Assembly: GCA_032128395.1 (NCBI GenBank)
Contig: JAQBGV010000139.1
Span: 1 to 7,551, forward strand
Origin: JAQBGV01 sp032128395
GTDB lineage: Bacteria > Planctomycetota > UBA8108 > UBA1146
Direction: 5' to 3'
DNA length: 7,551 bases
Below, piece by piece: positions 1 to 5,849 of this stretch. Every line of letters begins with the position of its first letter. Within the stretch, counting starts at the first letter, position 1. Position numbers and translations under genes: made by a program. The notes under the pieces were generated by a model, which was not told the DNA's origin, searched no databases, and was given only the letters and a program-made list of their open reading frames with translations.

Positions 1-102
1 GTCTCTCAGCGATCGTGGATCGTCGGAGTACCGACGGAGGTCCGGGACAGGCATCCCCTTCGGTGAGCCAGTCCCACCTCCATCCCATCCTGATCCGCCG
101 CC
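1..102. other. Left-edge region without a supported gene
   Basis: This stretch lies downstream of the potassium channel stop codon, on the channel's strand. It contains a short perfect hairpin (listed separately) but no recognisable coding sequence. On the minus strand a frame starting ATG at 89-91 stays open to the window edge (about 30 residues, beginning MGWRWDWLTEG). It has no good ribosome binding site and I do not recognise it. A plus-strand frame open from base 1 ends at a TGA at 64-66 after 21 codons, and could be either the tail of an upstream gene or chance. Confidence 0.4.
20..37. repeat. Short perfect inverted repeat, possible weak terminator hairpin
   Basis: CGTCGG (21-26) and CCGACG (31-36) form a perfect 6-bp GC-rich stem around the 4-base loop AGTA, extendable by one G:T pair at 20/37. 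It sits 66 to 82 bases past the channel stop codon. No T-run follows on either strand, so it is not a canonical intrinsic terminator. It could still act as a transcript 3'-end hairpin for the minus-strand pair, or be chance. Confidence 0.25.
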
Positions 103-1170
103 CTACCCCGGTATCAGCTCCTGCGGATCCGCCTCGGTTTGAACCTGCGTCTTCTTCCGAGCCGATTTCGCCATGCGACCGAGCGCCTCCGGGCCGCCGA
201 CCACGATGACGATGTCGCCCGCTTCGAACGGCACATCGGCGCGGGGGCGGATTTGGGTCGCGGCTCCTTCGCGCTGGATCGCGACGAAGACCAGGGTCGG
301 TTCCGTGATCCCGATCTCACGCGGGGTGCAGTCGACGATGGACGAGCCCTCTTCGATCGGGACGGCGACCACGCGGTAGTGGCTCTGGGCCTCGTATGAC
401 TCGCGGAGGAAGCTGCTGACGTGCGGATGGACGAGAAGACTGGCCATCTCTCGCCCGCCGTCCACCGCGGGGGCGACCACATGGCTCGCGCCGGCGCGCT
501 CGAGCTTGCGGACCGACTCGACATCGTCCGCTCGGCTGACGATCACCATCGCCGGGTTGAGTTCGCGAGCCCCGAGGCAGATCATGATGTTGTCGGCGTC
601 ACTGCTCGTCGCGCACACGAGCCCGTACGCTCGCTCGATCCCCGCCAGGCGGAGAGTGTCGTCCTCGGTCGCACAGCCGATCAGGAGCGGCACACCGCGT
701 TCGTGTGCCCACTCGAGGTGGGATTCCTCGATCTCGATGAGGACGACCAACTTCCCCTCCGAGATGATCCGCTCGCAGACCGCGCGTCCGACCCGACCGG
801 CGCCGCAGACGATGCAGTGCCCGCTCAGTCGGTCGATCTTCCGTTGCATTCGGCTCCTCCAGTCGAGCTGATACCCGATCGCGGCCTGCACGAGCTGGCC
901 GAAAGCGTAGGTGCTGGTGGCGATCCCGAGGACGAGAAGCACCGTCGTGAATCGTTGACCCGCCTCGGACAGCCCCATGTCGCCGTAACCGACCGTCGTG
1001 ATCGTGATCAGGGTGAAGTAGATCGCGTTCCAGACGGTCCAGTGGTCCTCGACCACCAGGATCCCGGCGGTCCCGAAAGAGATGACGCAGAGCAGCGCGA
1101 GGAGGGCCCGCATGAACCGACGCCGGTTCTCTGATGTGATCGTCCCGTTCAGGCGGAAGAATCTGATCAT
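103..1170 (-). CDS. Two-TM potassium channel with cytoplasmic RCK (TrkA-N/TrkA-C) domains
   Basis: This is an inner-membrane potassium channel of the MthK-like, two-transmembrane, RCK-gated type, 355 aa. An N-terminal helix TM1 (about residues 21-40) is followed by a pore loop with the canonical selectivity filter TVGYGD (59-64) and TM2 (about 74-99). A TrkA-N/RCK Rossmann domain begins near residue 117, with the nucleotide-binding motif GAGRVG (G123, G125, G128) and an acidic residue at the end of beta-2 (E146). A TrkA-C domain follows (about 265-340), then a short polar tail. The four-subunit channel conducts K+ across the membrane and RCK ligands (nucleotide or Ca2+) gate it; the ligand here cannot be read from sequence. 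I chose the ATG at 1168-1170, not the one 14 codons upstream, because GAGGAG lies 6 bases before it and the extra residues are polar and unlike the family. It sits 89 bp downstream of the PLC-like gene on the same strand, so co-transcription is possible. Confidence 0.93.
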   Translation of the reverse strand: MIRFFRLNGTITSENRRRFMRALLALLCVISFGTAGILVVEDHWTVWNAIYFTLITITTVGYGDMGLSEAGQRFTTVLLVLGIATSTYAFGQLVQAAIGYQLDWRSRMQRKIDRLSGHCIVCGAGRVGRAVCERIISEGKLVVLIEIEESHLEWAHERGVPLLIGCATEDDTLRLAGIERAYGLVCATSSDADNIMICLGARELNPAMVIVSRADDVESVRKLERAGASHVVAPAVDGGREMASLLVHPHVSSFLRESYEAQSHYRVVAVPIEEGSSIVDCTPREIGITEPTLVFVAIQREGAATQIRPRADVPFEAGDIVIVVGGPEALGRMAKSARKKTQVQTEADPQELIPG

Positions 1171-1176
1171 CAAGGG

Positions 1177-1182
1177 CTCCTC
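1177..1182 (-). promoter_or_regulatory. Ribosome binding site of the potassium channel
   Basis: GAGGAG on the minus strand, 6 bases before the ATG at 1168-1170. It decides the start in favour of MIRFFRLNG over the longer in-frame reading from 1212. Confidence 0.7.
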
Positions 1183-1259
1183 GGTTCGTCCGGTGCGTCC
1201 ATCGAGACACACCCCTCATCGTGATCGGTCGGAGGAGGAAAGGACTGGAGGGCAAGCTT

Positions 1260-2153
1260 CTAGGAGCGGGGCACCTGGGGACCGTTTCGGCCTGGCAACC
1301 CGTACCGACGCTCCGCCTCGTCACGGGAAGCGTCGGCGGCGGCGGCACGGCTGCCGTGGGCCCCGATCAGCTCCCGGCGGAGGCGTAGGCTCTCCGACAG
1401 TGCCGCATGCCCGTTGGGGTCGAACGTCCGGAGGCCGGCGAGGGAGTCTTCGTGGAAGGTCGCGAGCATGTGGGCCCGGCACGTCTCGTAGCATAGGGTG
1501 AGGTAGTCGCGGTGGAGGGTTCCACGGGGGGTCCGGGTCACCATCTGATCCATGATCGCCCGCCAAGAGCGGCGGGACCTCGCGAGGAGCACGTTGTTGA
1601 AGATCAGCTTGTTCGTCTTGAGGCTGAAGGCTCGCTTCGGGACCGCCTCGACGATCAGGCGGTCGTTCTCGTGGAGGGACCGATCGAGTCGCAAGCTGTC
1701 GATCGTCTCCCAGTGCGCCTCCGGCACCCGGCCATCCGCGCGCGCCTCCCAGTAGATGTGGCCGAGAAGTCGAGGGGGGAGGCCGTGGACGAGCTGGTAC
1801 GGGACGAAGTGGTTGTGGGCGACGACATCGGCGGCCAGGTGGCAGAGATAGCCGAGGATGAACGCCTGCTCCGCCTCGGTATCGGCGATTTCCTGGAGCC
1901 GTTCCCGCATGTTCCAGTTGTGGCAATGATCCTTGAGATCCCCGTAGTTCTTGAAATTGATGATGTCCGCCGCGATGTTGCCGTACAGGAAGTGCGACTC
2001 GTGGGCGGTGATCCGCTGTCTCGCTTCGGCGGGGATCTCGTCCCGGTCCTCATCCAGCAGGCGACGCGCGAACAGGATGTGGGTCCCCGGTCCCCATTTC
2101 GGGGCGAGGATCCACAGGGTGACCACGATCAGGGTGGCGAGCGACGCGACCAA
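1260..2153 (-). CDS. Zinc-dependent phospholipase C-like protein
   Basis: This 297-aa protein matches the zinc-dependent phospholipase C / S1-P1 nuclease-like fold (Zn_dep_PLPC type), which hydrolyses phosphodiester bonds, typically in phospholipids. Signature segments are KWGPGTH (19-25), YGNIAADI (57-64), HCHNW (76-80), LGYLCHLAADVVAHNHFVP (100-118) and WEARAD (135-140). Probable tri-zinc ligands are W20, H25, D63, H76 or H78, H105, D109, H113 and E136. That set parallels the family pattern in which an N-terminal Trp, several His, two Asp and one Glu bind metal. A hydrophobic stretch at residues 2-16 looks like a membrane anchor or poor signal peptide: it has no early positive charge, and the residues just before W20 (APK) make a poor cleavage site. 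The C-terminal 30 residues are Ala/Arg-rich and probably disordered. The start is TTG, supported by GAGGAGG 10 bases upstream. Substrate is unproven; many family members are uncharacterised. Confidence 0.85.
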   Translation of the reverse strand: MVASLATLIVVTLWILAPKWGPGTHILFARRLLDEDRDEIPAEARQRITAHESHFLYGNIAADIINFKNYGDLKDHCHNWNMRERLQEIADTEAEQAFILGYLCHLAADVVAHNHFVPYQLVHGLPPRLLGHIYWEARADGRVPEAHWETIDSLRLDRSLHENDRLIVEAVPKRAFSLKTNKLIFNNVLLARSRRSWRAIMDQMVTRTPRGTLHRDYLTLCYETCRAHMLATFHEDSLAGLRTFDPNGHAALSESLRLRRELIGAHGSRAAAADASRDEAERRYGLPGRNGPQVPRS

Positions 2154-2163
2154 CGGGAACGAA

Positions 2164-2170
2164 CCTCCTC
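2164..2170 (-). promoter_or_regulatory. Ribosome binding site supporting a TTG start of the PLC-like gene
   Basis: GAGGAGG on the minus strand, 10 bases before the TTG at 2151-2153. No ATG or GTG in the same frame sits close to it, and KWGPGTH must be kept, so the TTG start is favoured. Confidence 0.6.
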
Positions 2171-2201
2171 GGGGGGGGACACTGAAGCTCGGATCGTAGG
2201 T

Positions 2202-2208
2202 GAGGAGG
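2202..2208 (+). promoter_or_regulatory. Ribosome binding site of the ROK kinase
   Basis: GAGGAGG, 4 bases before the ATG at 2213-2215. It is the first translation signal of the four-gene operon. Confidence 0.7.
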
Positions 2209-2212
2209 CTCG

Positions 2213-3151
2213 ATGGCGGAAGCGTTGTTCATCGGGCTCGATCTCGGAGGGACCGACGTGAAGGCCGGGCTCGGAGACGCCCGGGGCGAGCTCGTCTGGC
2301 GGGACCGGCGACCGAGTCACGCGATGCGGGGCGGGGAGGCGATCCTCGAAGCGCTCGGTGCGGCCGTCGAGGCCGCGATCGCAGCCGCCACGGCCCGCGG
2401 CGGGGAGGTCCGCGCGATCTGTCTCGGGACTCCCGGGGTGGTCGATCACTCGACCGGTCGCATCCGTTATCCGGTCGCAAATCTCGGAGGATGGTGTGGC
2501 ACCGATATCCCCGCGTACTTCGAGAAACGCTTCGGAATTCCCGCCGTGATCGAGAACGATGCGAACGCCGCCGCGTGGGGGGAATATCGACGCGGGGCCG
2601 CGCAGGGGGCGCACAGCATGGTGATGGCCACGGTCGGCACCGGGATCGGCGGGGGAGCCGTTGTTGCAGGCGCACTCCTCCGCGGCGCGAACGGTGGGGC
2701 GATGGAACTCGGCCACACCCTCTACGAAGCTGCCGGCCGCGCTTGTCACTGCGGTCTGGTCGGCTGCGTCGAAGCCTACGCCGGTGGGCGAGCGATGGCG
2801 GAAGAGTGGGCGCGCCAGGGGGCGGTGAACGGGAGCGAGCCCGGTCTCTCCGACCTGCTCCGTGCGGATCAGCGGGGTGATCCCCTCGCGAAGGAGATCC
2901 TCGACGCGGGGGCACGGGCCCTCGGGCGAGGCCTCGTCTCCGCCCTCCACCTGATCAATCCCGAAGTGCTCGTCCTCGGCGGCGGCACCCTCGAGGCACG
3001 CCCCCGCCACTTCGAAATCATCGTCGAGTCCCTGTCGAAGAGCATCCTCCCCAAGGCGCTCGACGGCTTGTCGATCGTCGCGGCGAAGTGCGGAAACGAC
3101 GCGGGAATCATCGGCGCGCTCGAACTCGCCATCGGAGCGGCGGACGCATGA
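2213..3151 (+). CDS. ROK-family sugar kinase, probable N-acetylglucosamine kinase (or glucokinase)
   Basis: This is a cytoplasmic ATP-dependent sugar kinase of the ROK family, 312 aa, the usual full length. The phosphate-binding motif GLDLGGTDVKAG is at 8-19. ENDANAAAWGE (114-124) contains the catalytic base D116. The ATP-site loop TVGTGIGGG is at 140-148, and the sugar-contacting ELGH at 165-168. The ROK zinc motif C178-H-C180-G-L-V-G-C185 is followed by VEAYAGG. A second glycine-rich ATP-site segment, VLVLGGGT, lies near 252-259. All catalytic and zinc residues are intact. Because nagA follows with a 4-bp overlap, I infer that the substrate is GlcNAc, giving GlcNAc-6-phosphate. Glucokinase or ManNAc kinase activity cannot be excluded, since ROK specificity is hard to read from sequence. 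It is the first gene of the plus-strand operon. Confidence 0.9.
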   Translation: MAEALFIGLDLGGTDVKAGLGDARGELVWRDRRPSHAMRGGEAILEALGAAVEAAIAAATARGGEVRAICLGTPGVVDHSTGRIRYPVANLGGWCGTDIPAYFEKRFGIPAVIENDANAAAWGEYRRGAAQGAHSMVMATVGTGIGGGAVVAGALLRGANGGAMELGHTLYEAAGRACHCGLVGCVEAYAGGRAMAEEWARQGAVNGSEPGLSDLLRADQRGDPLAKEILDAGARALGRGLVSALHLINPEVLVLGGGTLEARPRHFEIIVESLSKSILPKALDGLSIVAAKCGNDAGIIGALELAIGAADA

Positions 3152-4326
3152 ACGAGGAGAGCATGCGGGAATTTCCGATGCGCATCCTGCGGAACGCCGA
3201 GGCGGTCCTCCCCGATCGCATCCTGCTCACCGACTTGATTCTGCAGGGAGCGCTGATCCAGTCGCTCGCTTCCCCGGGAGAGGCGGAAGTTGCGGGCGCG
3301 ACGGTGCACGACGTGGCGGGGCGGCGCGTCACCCCGGGGATGATCGACCTCCACGTCCACGGTGGGTGGGGGGTCGACTTCTATCGGGACGATCCCGAGA
3401 GGGTGGCGGAGTCGGCGGCCAGGTTCGAGGCGATCGGAGTGACGACCCTGCTCTTGACGCTGCACCCGGGTCCCGAGGAGGAGCTGCTCGATCGCCTCGC
3501 TTCGGCGGCACACGCGTGCGATCTCTCCCCGGCGTTCGCGGGGATCCACCTGGAGGGACCCTTCATCGCGATCGACCGCAAGGGGGCGCTGCCCGAGGCG
3601 GGGATCCTCCCCTTCAGCGACGCTCTCTTCGAACGGATCCTCACCGCGGCCGGAGGCAAGCTCCGGCTGATGACCTTTGCCCCCGAGGCGATCCCGACCG
3701 AGTCGCTCCGAACGATTCGTTCGCTCGGGATCATCCTTTCGATCGGTCACACCTCCTGCGACGCCGCCGCGACCCGCGCCGCGGTCGATGCGGGGGCCTG
3801 GCGCTGCACGCACCTCTGCAATGCGATGCCGCCCATGCACCACCGATCGCCGGGACCGATCTCGGAATTGCTCCTCGATAGGAGGGTTCGCTGCGAGCTG
3901 ATCGTCGACGGGGAGCACGTCGACGATCGGATCATCGCGCTCGCCCGTCGTCTCAAGGGACCCGAGGGGATCCTCGCGGTGAGCGATGCGACGCCGCTCG
4001 CCGGTCTCGGGCCCGCCGCAGGCACATTCTGCGGCTTCGAGGTGCACAGCGATGGCAAGCGCGCGACGCTTCCGGACGGGACCCTCGCGGGGAGTGTGAT
4101 GTTCCTCCCCGATGCTGTTCATCGCACCGGTGTGGCGCTCGGACTGACTCCTTCCGAACGGGTCGCGCTCGGTTCGACGGCAGCTGCGCTCGACCTCGGG
4201 CTCCGCCGGACCGGTCGCATCGGCCGCGGATGTCGCGCCGACCTCGTCATCTGGGAGGATGAGAACCCGACCGCGGTGCTCCGCGGTGGCGATGGATCAC
4301 TCCCCGAGGCGTGGCGGATCCGGTAG
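3148..4326 (+). CDS. nagA: N-acetylglucosamine-6-phosphate deacetylase
   Basis: Amidohydrolase-superfamily enzyme, 392 aa, that converts GlcNAc-6-phosphate to glucosamine-6-phosphate and acetate in the cytoplasm. A small beta-sandwich part (about 11-62 plus the C-terminus) surrounds the TIM barrel. Metal and active-site residues visible are H69 and H71 in DLHVHGGWGVDF, E136 in HLEGPF, H201 in IGHTS, H222 in THLCNAM and catalytic D280 in VSDAT. R233 and H257 fit the phosphate/substrate-contacting Arg227 and His251 of E. coli NagA. The HxH pair is the two-metal form, unlike the QxN of E. coli. L148 stands where E. coli has His143 (see findings). The ATG at 3148 overlaps the kinase stop as ATGA, with GGAG 10 bases upstream. 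ATGs at 3163 and 3178 are possible but worse spaced. Translational coupling to the kinase is likely. No nagB is present in the window. Confidence 0.93.
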   Translation: MNEESMREFPMRILRNAEAVLPDRILLTDLILQGALIQSLASPGEAEVAGATVHDVAGRRVTPGMIDLHVHGGWGVDFYRDDPERVAESAARFEAIGVTTLLLTLHPGPEEELLDRLASAAHACDLSPAFAGIHLEGPFIAIDRKGALPEAGILPFSDALFERILTAAGGKLRLMTFAPEAIPTESLRTIRSLGIILSIGHTSCDAAATRAAVDAGAWRCTHLCNAMPPMHHRSPGPISELLLDRRVRCELIVDGEHVDDRIIALARRLKGPEGILAVSDATPLAGLGPAAGTFCGFEVHSDGKRATLPDGTLAGSVMFLPDAVHRTGVALGLTPSERVALGSTAAALDLGLRRTGRIGRGCRADLVIWEDENPTAVLRGGDGSLPEAWRIR

Positions 4327-4335
4327 CCTGATCCT

Positions 4336-4345
4336 GAGGAAGGAG
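4336..4345 (+). promoter_or_regulatory. Ribosome binding site supporting a GTG start of tldD
   Basis: GAGGAAGGAG, whose last base lies 10 bases before the GTG at 4356-4358, in the 29-bp gap after nagA. No ATG is available nearby in frame. Confidence 0.65.
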
Positions 4346-4355
4346 CCCGCACACC

Positions 4356-5843
4356 GTGACCGACCCCGCCGCAGATGGCTCGAAGCCCTCCGAAACCGCC
4401 CGAACCACCACTTCCGATGCCCAGGCGCTCCTCGCGCGCATCGCGCCCCCGGTCGAGTGGTGTGCGCTGCGCCTGGTCGAGCATCGATCCGAGGGGATCG
4501 CCGTCCGCCGCGGCGTCTCTCTCCCCCCCAGCCTCTCCTACGATCGCGGCGCGATGATCACCGTGATCGACGAGGGAGGGATCGGGTACGCGGCGACGAG
4601 CGATCTCTCCTTCGCCGGGCTATACCAGGCGGCGCGGGAGGCCCATCGGTGGGCGGAGCGGAGTCACGGGCGAACGGTCTGCGATTTTTCCGCGCTCGAG
4701 CGCCCGCGCGCGAGCGGTGAGTACGAGAGCCGGGTGCGCATGCCGTGGGACTCGATGGGGCTCGGCGAGAAGATCGACCGCCTCCGTGCCGTCGAGGCGC
4801 GTCTCGGGACCGATCCCCGGATCGTCGACCGTCGCGCCGTCCTCGAGCACCGGCGAACCGAGACGCGATTCGTCACCACCGATGGCGTCGAGATCTCTCA
4901 GCGGATCGAACGTGTCCTCCCCGACCTGGTCGCGATCGCTTCGGCGAATGGGGAGACCCAGCAACGGTCGCTCGGGGGGCGCGGCTCGTGCCGGCAGGGC
5001 GGGCTCGAGGTCCTCGACGACATCGGCTACGACGACGCCCCCGAGCAACTGAGAGAAGAAGCGATCGCGCTGCTCTCTGCACCCGAGTGCCCGACCGGGA
5101 CATTGGACCTCCTCCTCGGTCCGGCCCAGATGATCCTGCAGATCCATGAGTCGATCGGACATCCGCTGGAACTCGATCGGATCCTCGGGGACGAGCGCAA
5201 CTACGCGGGGACGAGCTTCGTCCGCGCGGAGGACTTCGGCACGCTGCGCTACGGCTCGGAGCTCCTGAACGTCACCTTCGACCCGACGGTCGCGAATCAG
5301 CTCGCGAGCTACGGGTTCGACGACGAGGGGATGCCCGCGAAGCGGACCCACATGATCCGCCGAGGGGTGCTCGAGCGAGGGCTCGGGGGGTGGGTGAGCC
5401 AGCAGCGCCTCGGGGTGGAGGGGGTCGCGTGCATGCGCGCGTGCGCCTGGAACCGCCCGGCGATCGACCGCATGGCGAACCTGAACGTGGAGCCGGGGGA
5501 GGACTCGATCGAGACGATCGTCCGCCGGGTGCGGAACGGGGTGTGGATGGATACGAATTCCTCCTGGTCGATCGACGACTCCCGCCGGAACTTCCAGTTC
5601 GGCTGCGAGATCGCATGGCTGATCGAGGACGGCGAGCGCACGACGATGGTCCGCAACCCGGGCTATCGTGGCCAGACCCTCGACTTCTGGCGGAGCCTCA
5701 CCGCGGTGGGAAATCAAGAGACGATGAACGTGCTCGGCACCCCGAACTGCGGCAAGGGGGAGCCGAACCAGATGATCGAGGTCGGTCACTCGAGTCCCGC
5801 TTGCCTCTTCGCCGGCGTCGAGGTCTTCGGGAGCGGGAGGTAG
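4356..5843 (+). CDS. tldD: TldD-family metalloprotease, catalytic subunit
   Basis: This is the catalytic subunit of the TldD/TldE (PmbA) heterodimeric zinc protease, which cleaves unfolded or modified peptides in the cytoplasm; in E. coli the pair acts in microcin B17 maturation and CcdA degradation. The 495 aa are near normal length. The zinc-site helix carries HESIGH (H264, E265, H269), the family HExxxH motif, within HESIGHPLELDR and followed by NYAGTSF. The C-terminal NCGKGEP supplies C465, matching the third zinc ligand (Cys454) of E. coli TldD. The C-terminal beta-strand segment SSPACLFAGVEVFGSG is typical. The first 20 residues are a polar Ser/Thr-rich extension. All key residues are present, so it should be active. 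It starts 29 bp after nagA and stops 6 bp before its partner, so it is in the same operon. The GTG start is chosen on its binding site. Confidence 0.92.
   Translation: MTDPAADGSKPSETARTTTSDAQALLARIAPPVEWCALRLVEHRSEGIAVRRGVSLPPSLSYDRGAMITVIDEGGIGYAATSDLSFAGLYQAAREAHRWAERSHGRTVCDFSALERPRASGEYESRVRMPWDSMGLGEKIDRLRAVEARLGTDPRIVDRRAVLEHRRTETRFVTTDGVEISQRIERVLPDLVAIASANGETQQRSLGGRGSCRQGGLEVLDDIGYDDAPEQLREEAIALLSAPECPTGTLDLLLGPAQMILQIHESIGHPLELDRILGDERNYAGTSFVRAEDFGTLRYGSELLNVTFDPTVANQLASYGFDDEGMPAKRTHMIRRGVLERGLGGWVSQQRLGVEGVACMRACAWNRPAIDRMANLNVEPGEDSIETIVRRVRNGVWMDTNSSWSIDDSRRNFQFGCEIAWLIEDGERTTMVRNPGYRGQTLDFWRSLTAVGNQETMNVLGTPNCGKGEPNQMIEVGHSSPACLFAGVEVFGSGR
5835..5840 (+). promoter_or_regulatory. 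Ribosome binding site supporting a TTG start of tldE/pmbA
   Basis: GGGAGG inside the last codons of tldD, 9 bases before the TTG at 5850-5852. The nearest ATG (5866-5868) is out of frame. Overlap with the tldD end suggests translational coupling. Confidence 0.6.
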
Positions 5844-5849
5844 GGGAAA

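Larger units (their letters stand above)
2154..2212. promoter_or_regulatory. Divergent intergenic region with opposed ribosome binding sites and a G8 run
   Basis: Only 59 bp separate the TTG start of the PLC-like gene (minus) from the ATG of the ROK kinase (plus). It holds the PLC ribosome binding site (CCTCCTC on the plus strand, 2164-2170), a run of eight G (2171-2178) and the kinase ribosome binding site GAGGAGG (2202-2208). I see no convincing -35/-10 pair, so at least one promoter probably lies inside the opposite gene's 5' end. The two binding sites are exact reverse complements of each other, so any transcript covering both could fold and hide its own site. Confidence 0.6.

Noticed and set aside
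421..1134. 237-codon plus-strand frame opposite the potassium channel
   Set aside because: Opposite a clear channel with TVGYGD and a Rossmann motif; its own translation has no recognisable domain.
1171..1259. Possible promoter or terminator in the gap between the PLC-like gene and the channel
   Set aside because: Apart from the channel's binding site I see no -35/-10 pair and no hairpin with a T-run.
1512..2261. 249-codon plus-strand frame opposite the PLC-like gene, running into the ROK kinase start
   Set aside because: No family features; it overlaps two supported genes in other frames.
2869..4122. 417-codon open frame on the minus strand opposite nagA
   Set aside because: It lies opposite a clear nagA with all active-site residues. 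Its translation is Arg/Asp/Gly-rich with no domain, as expected of a shadow frame in GC-rich DNA.
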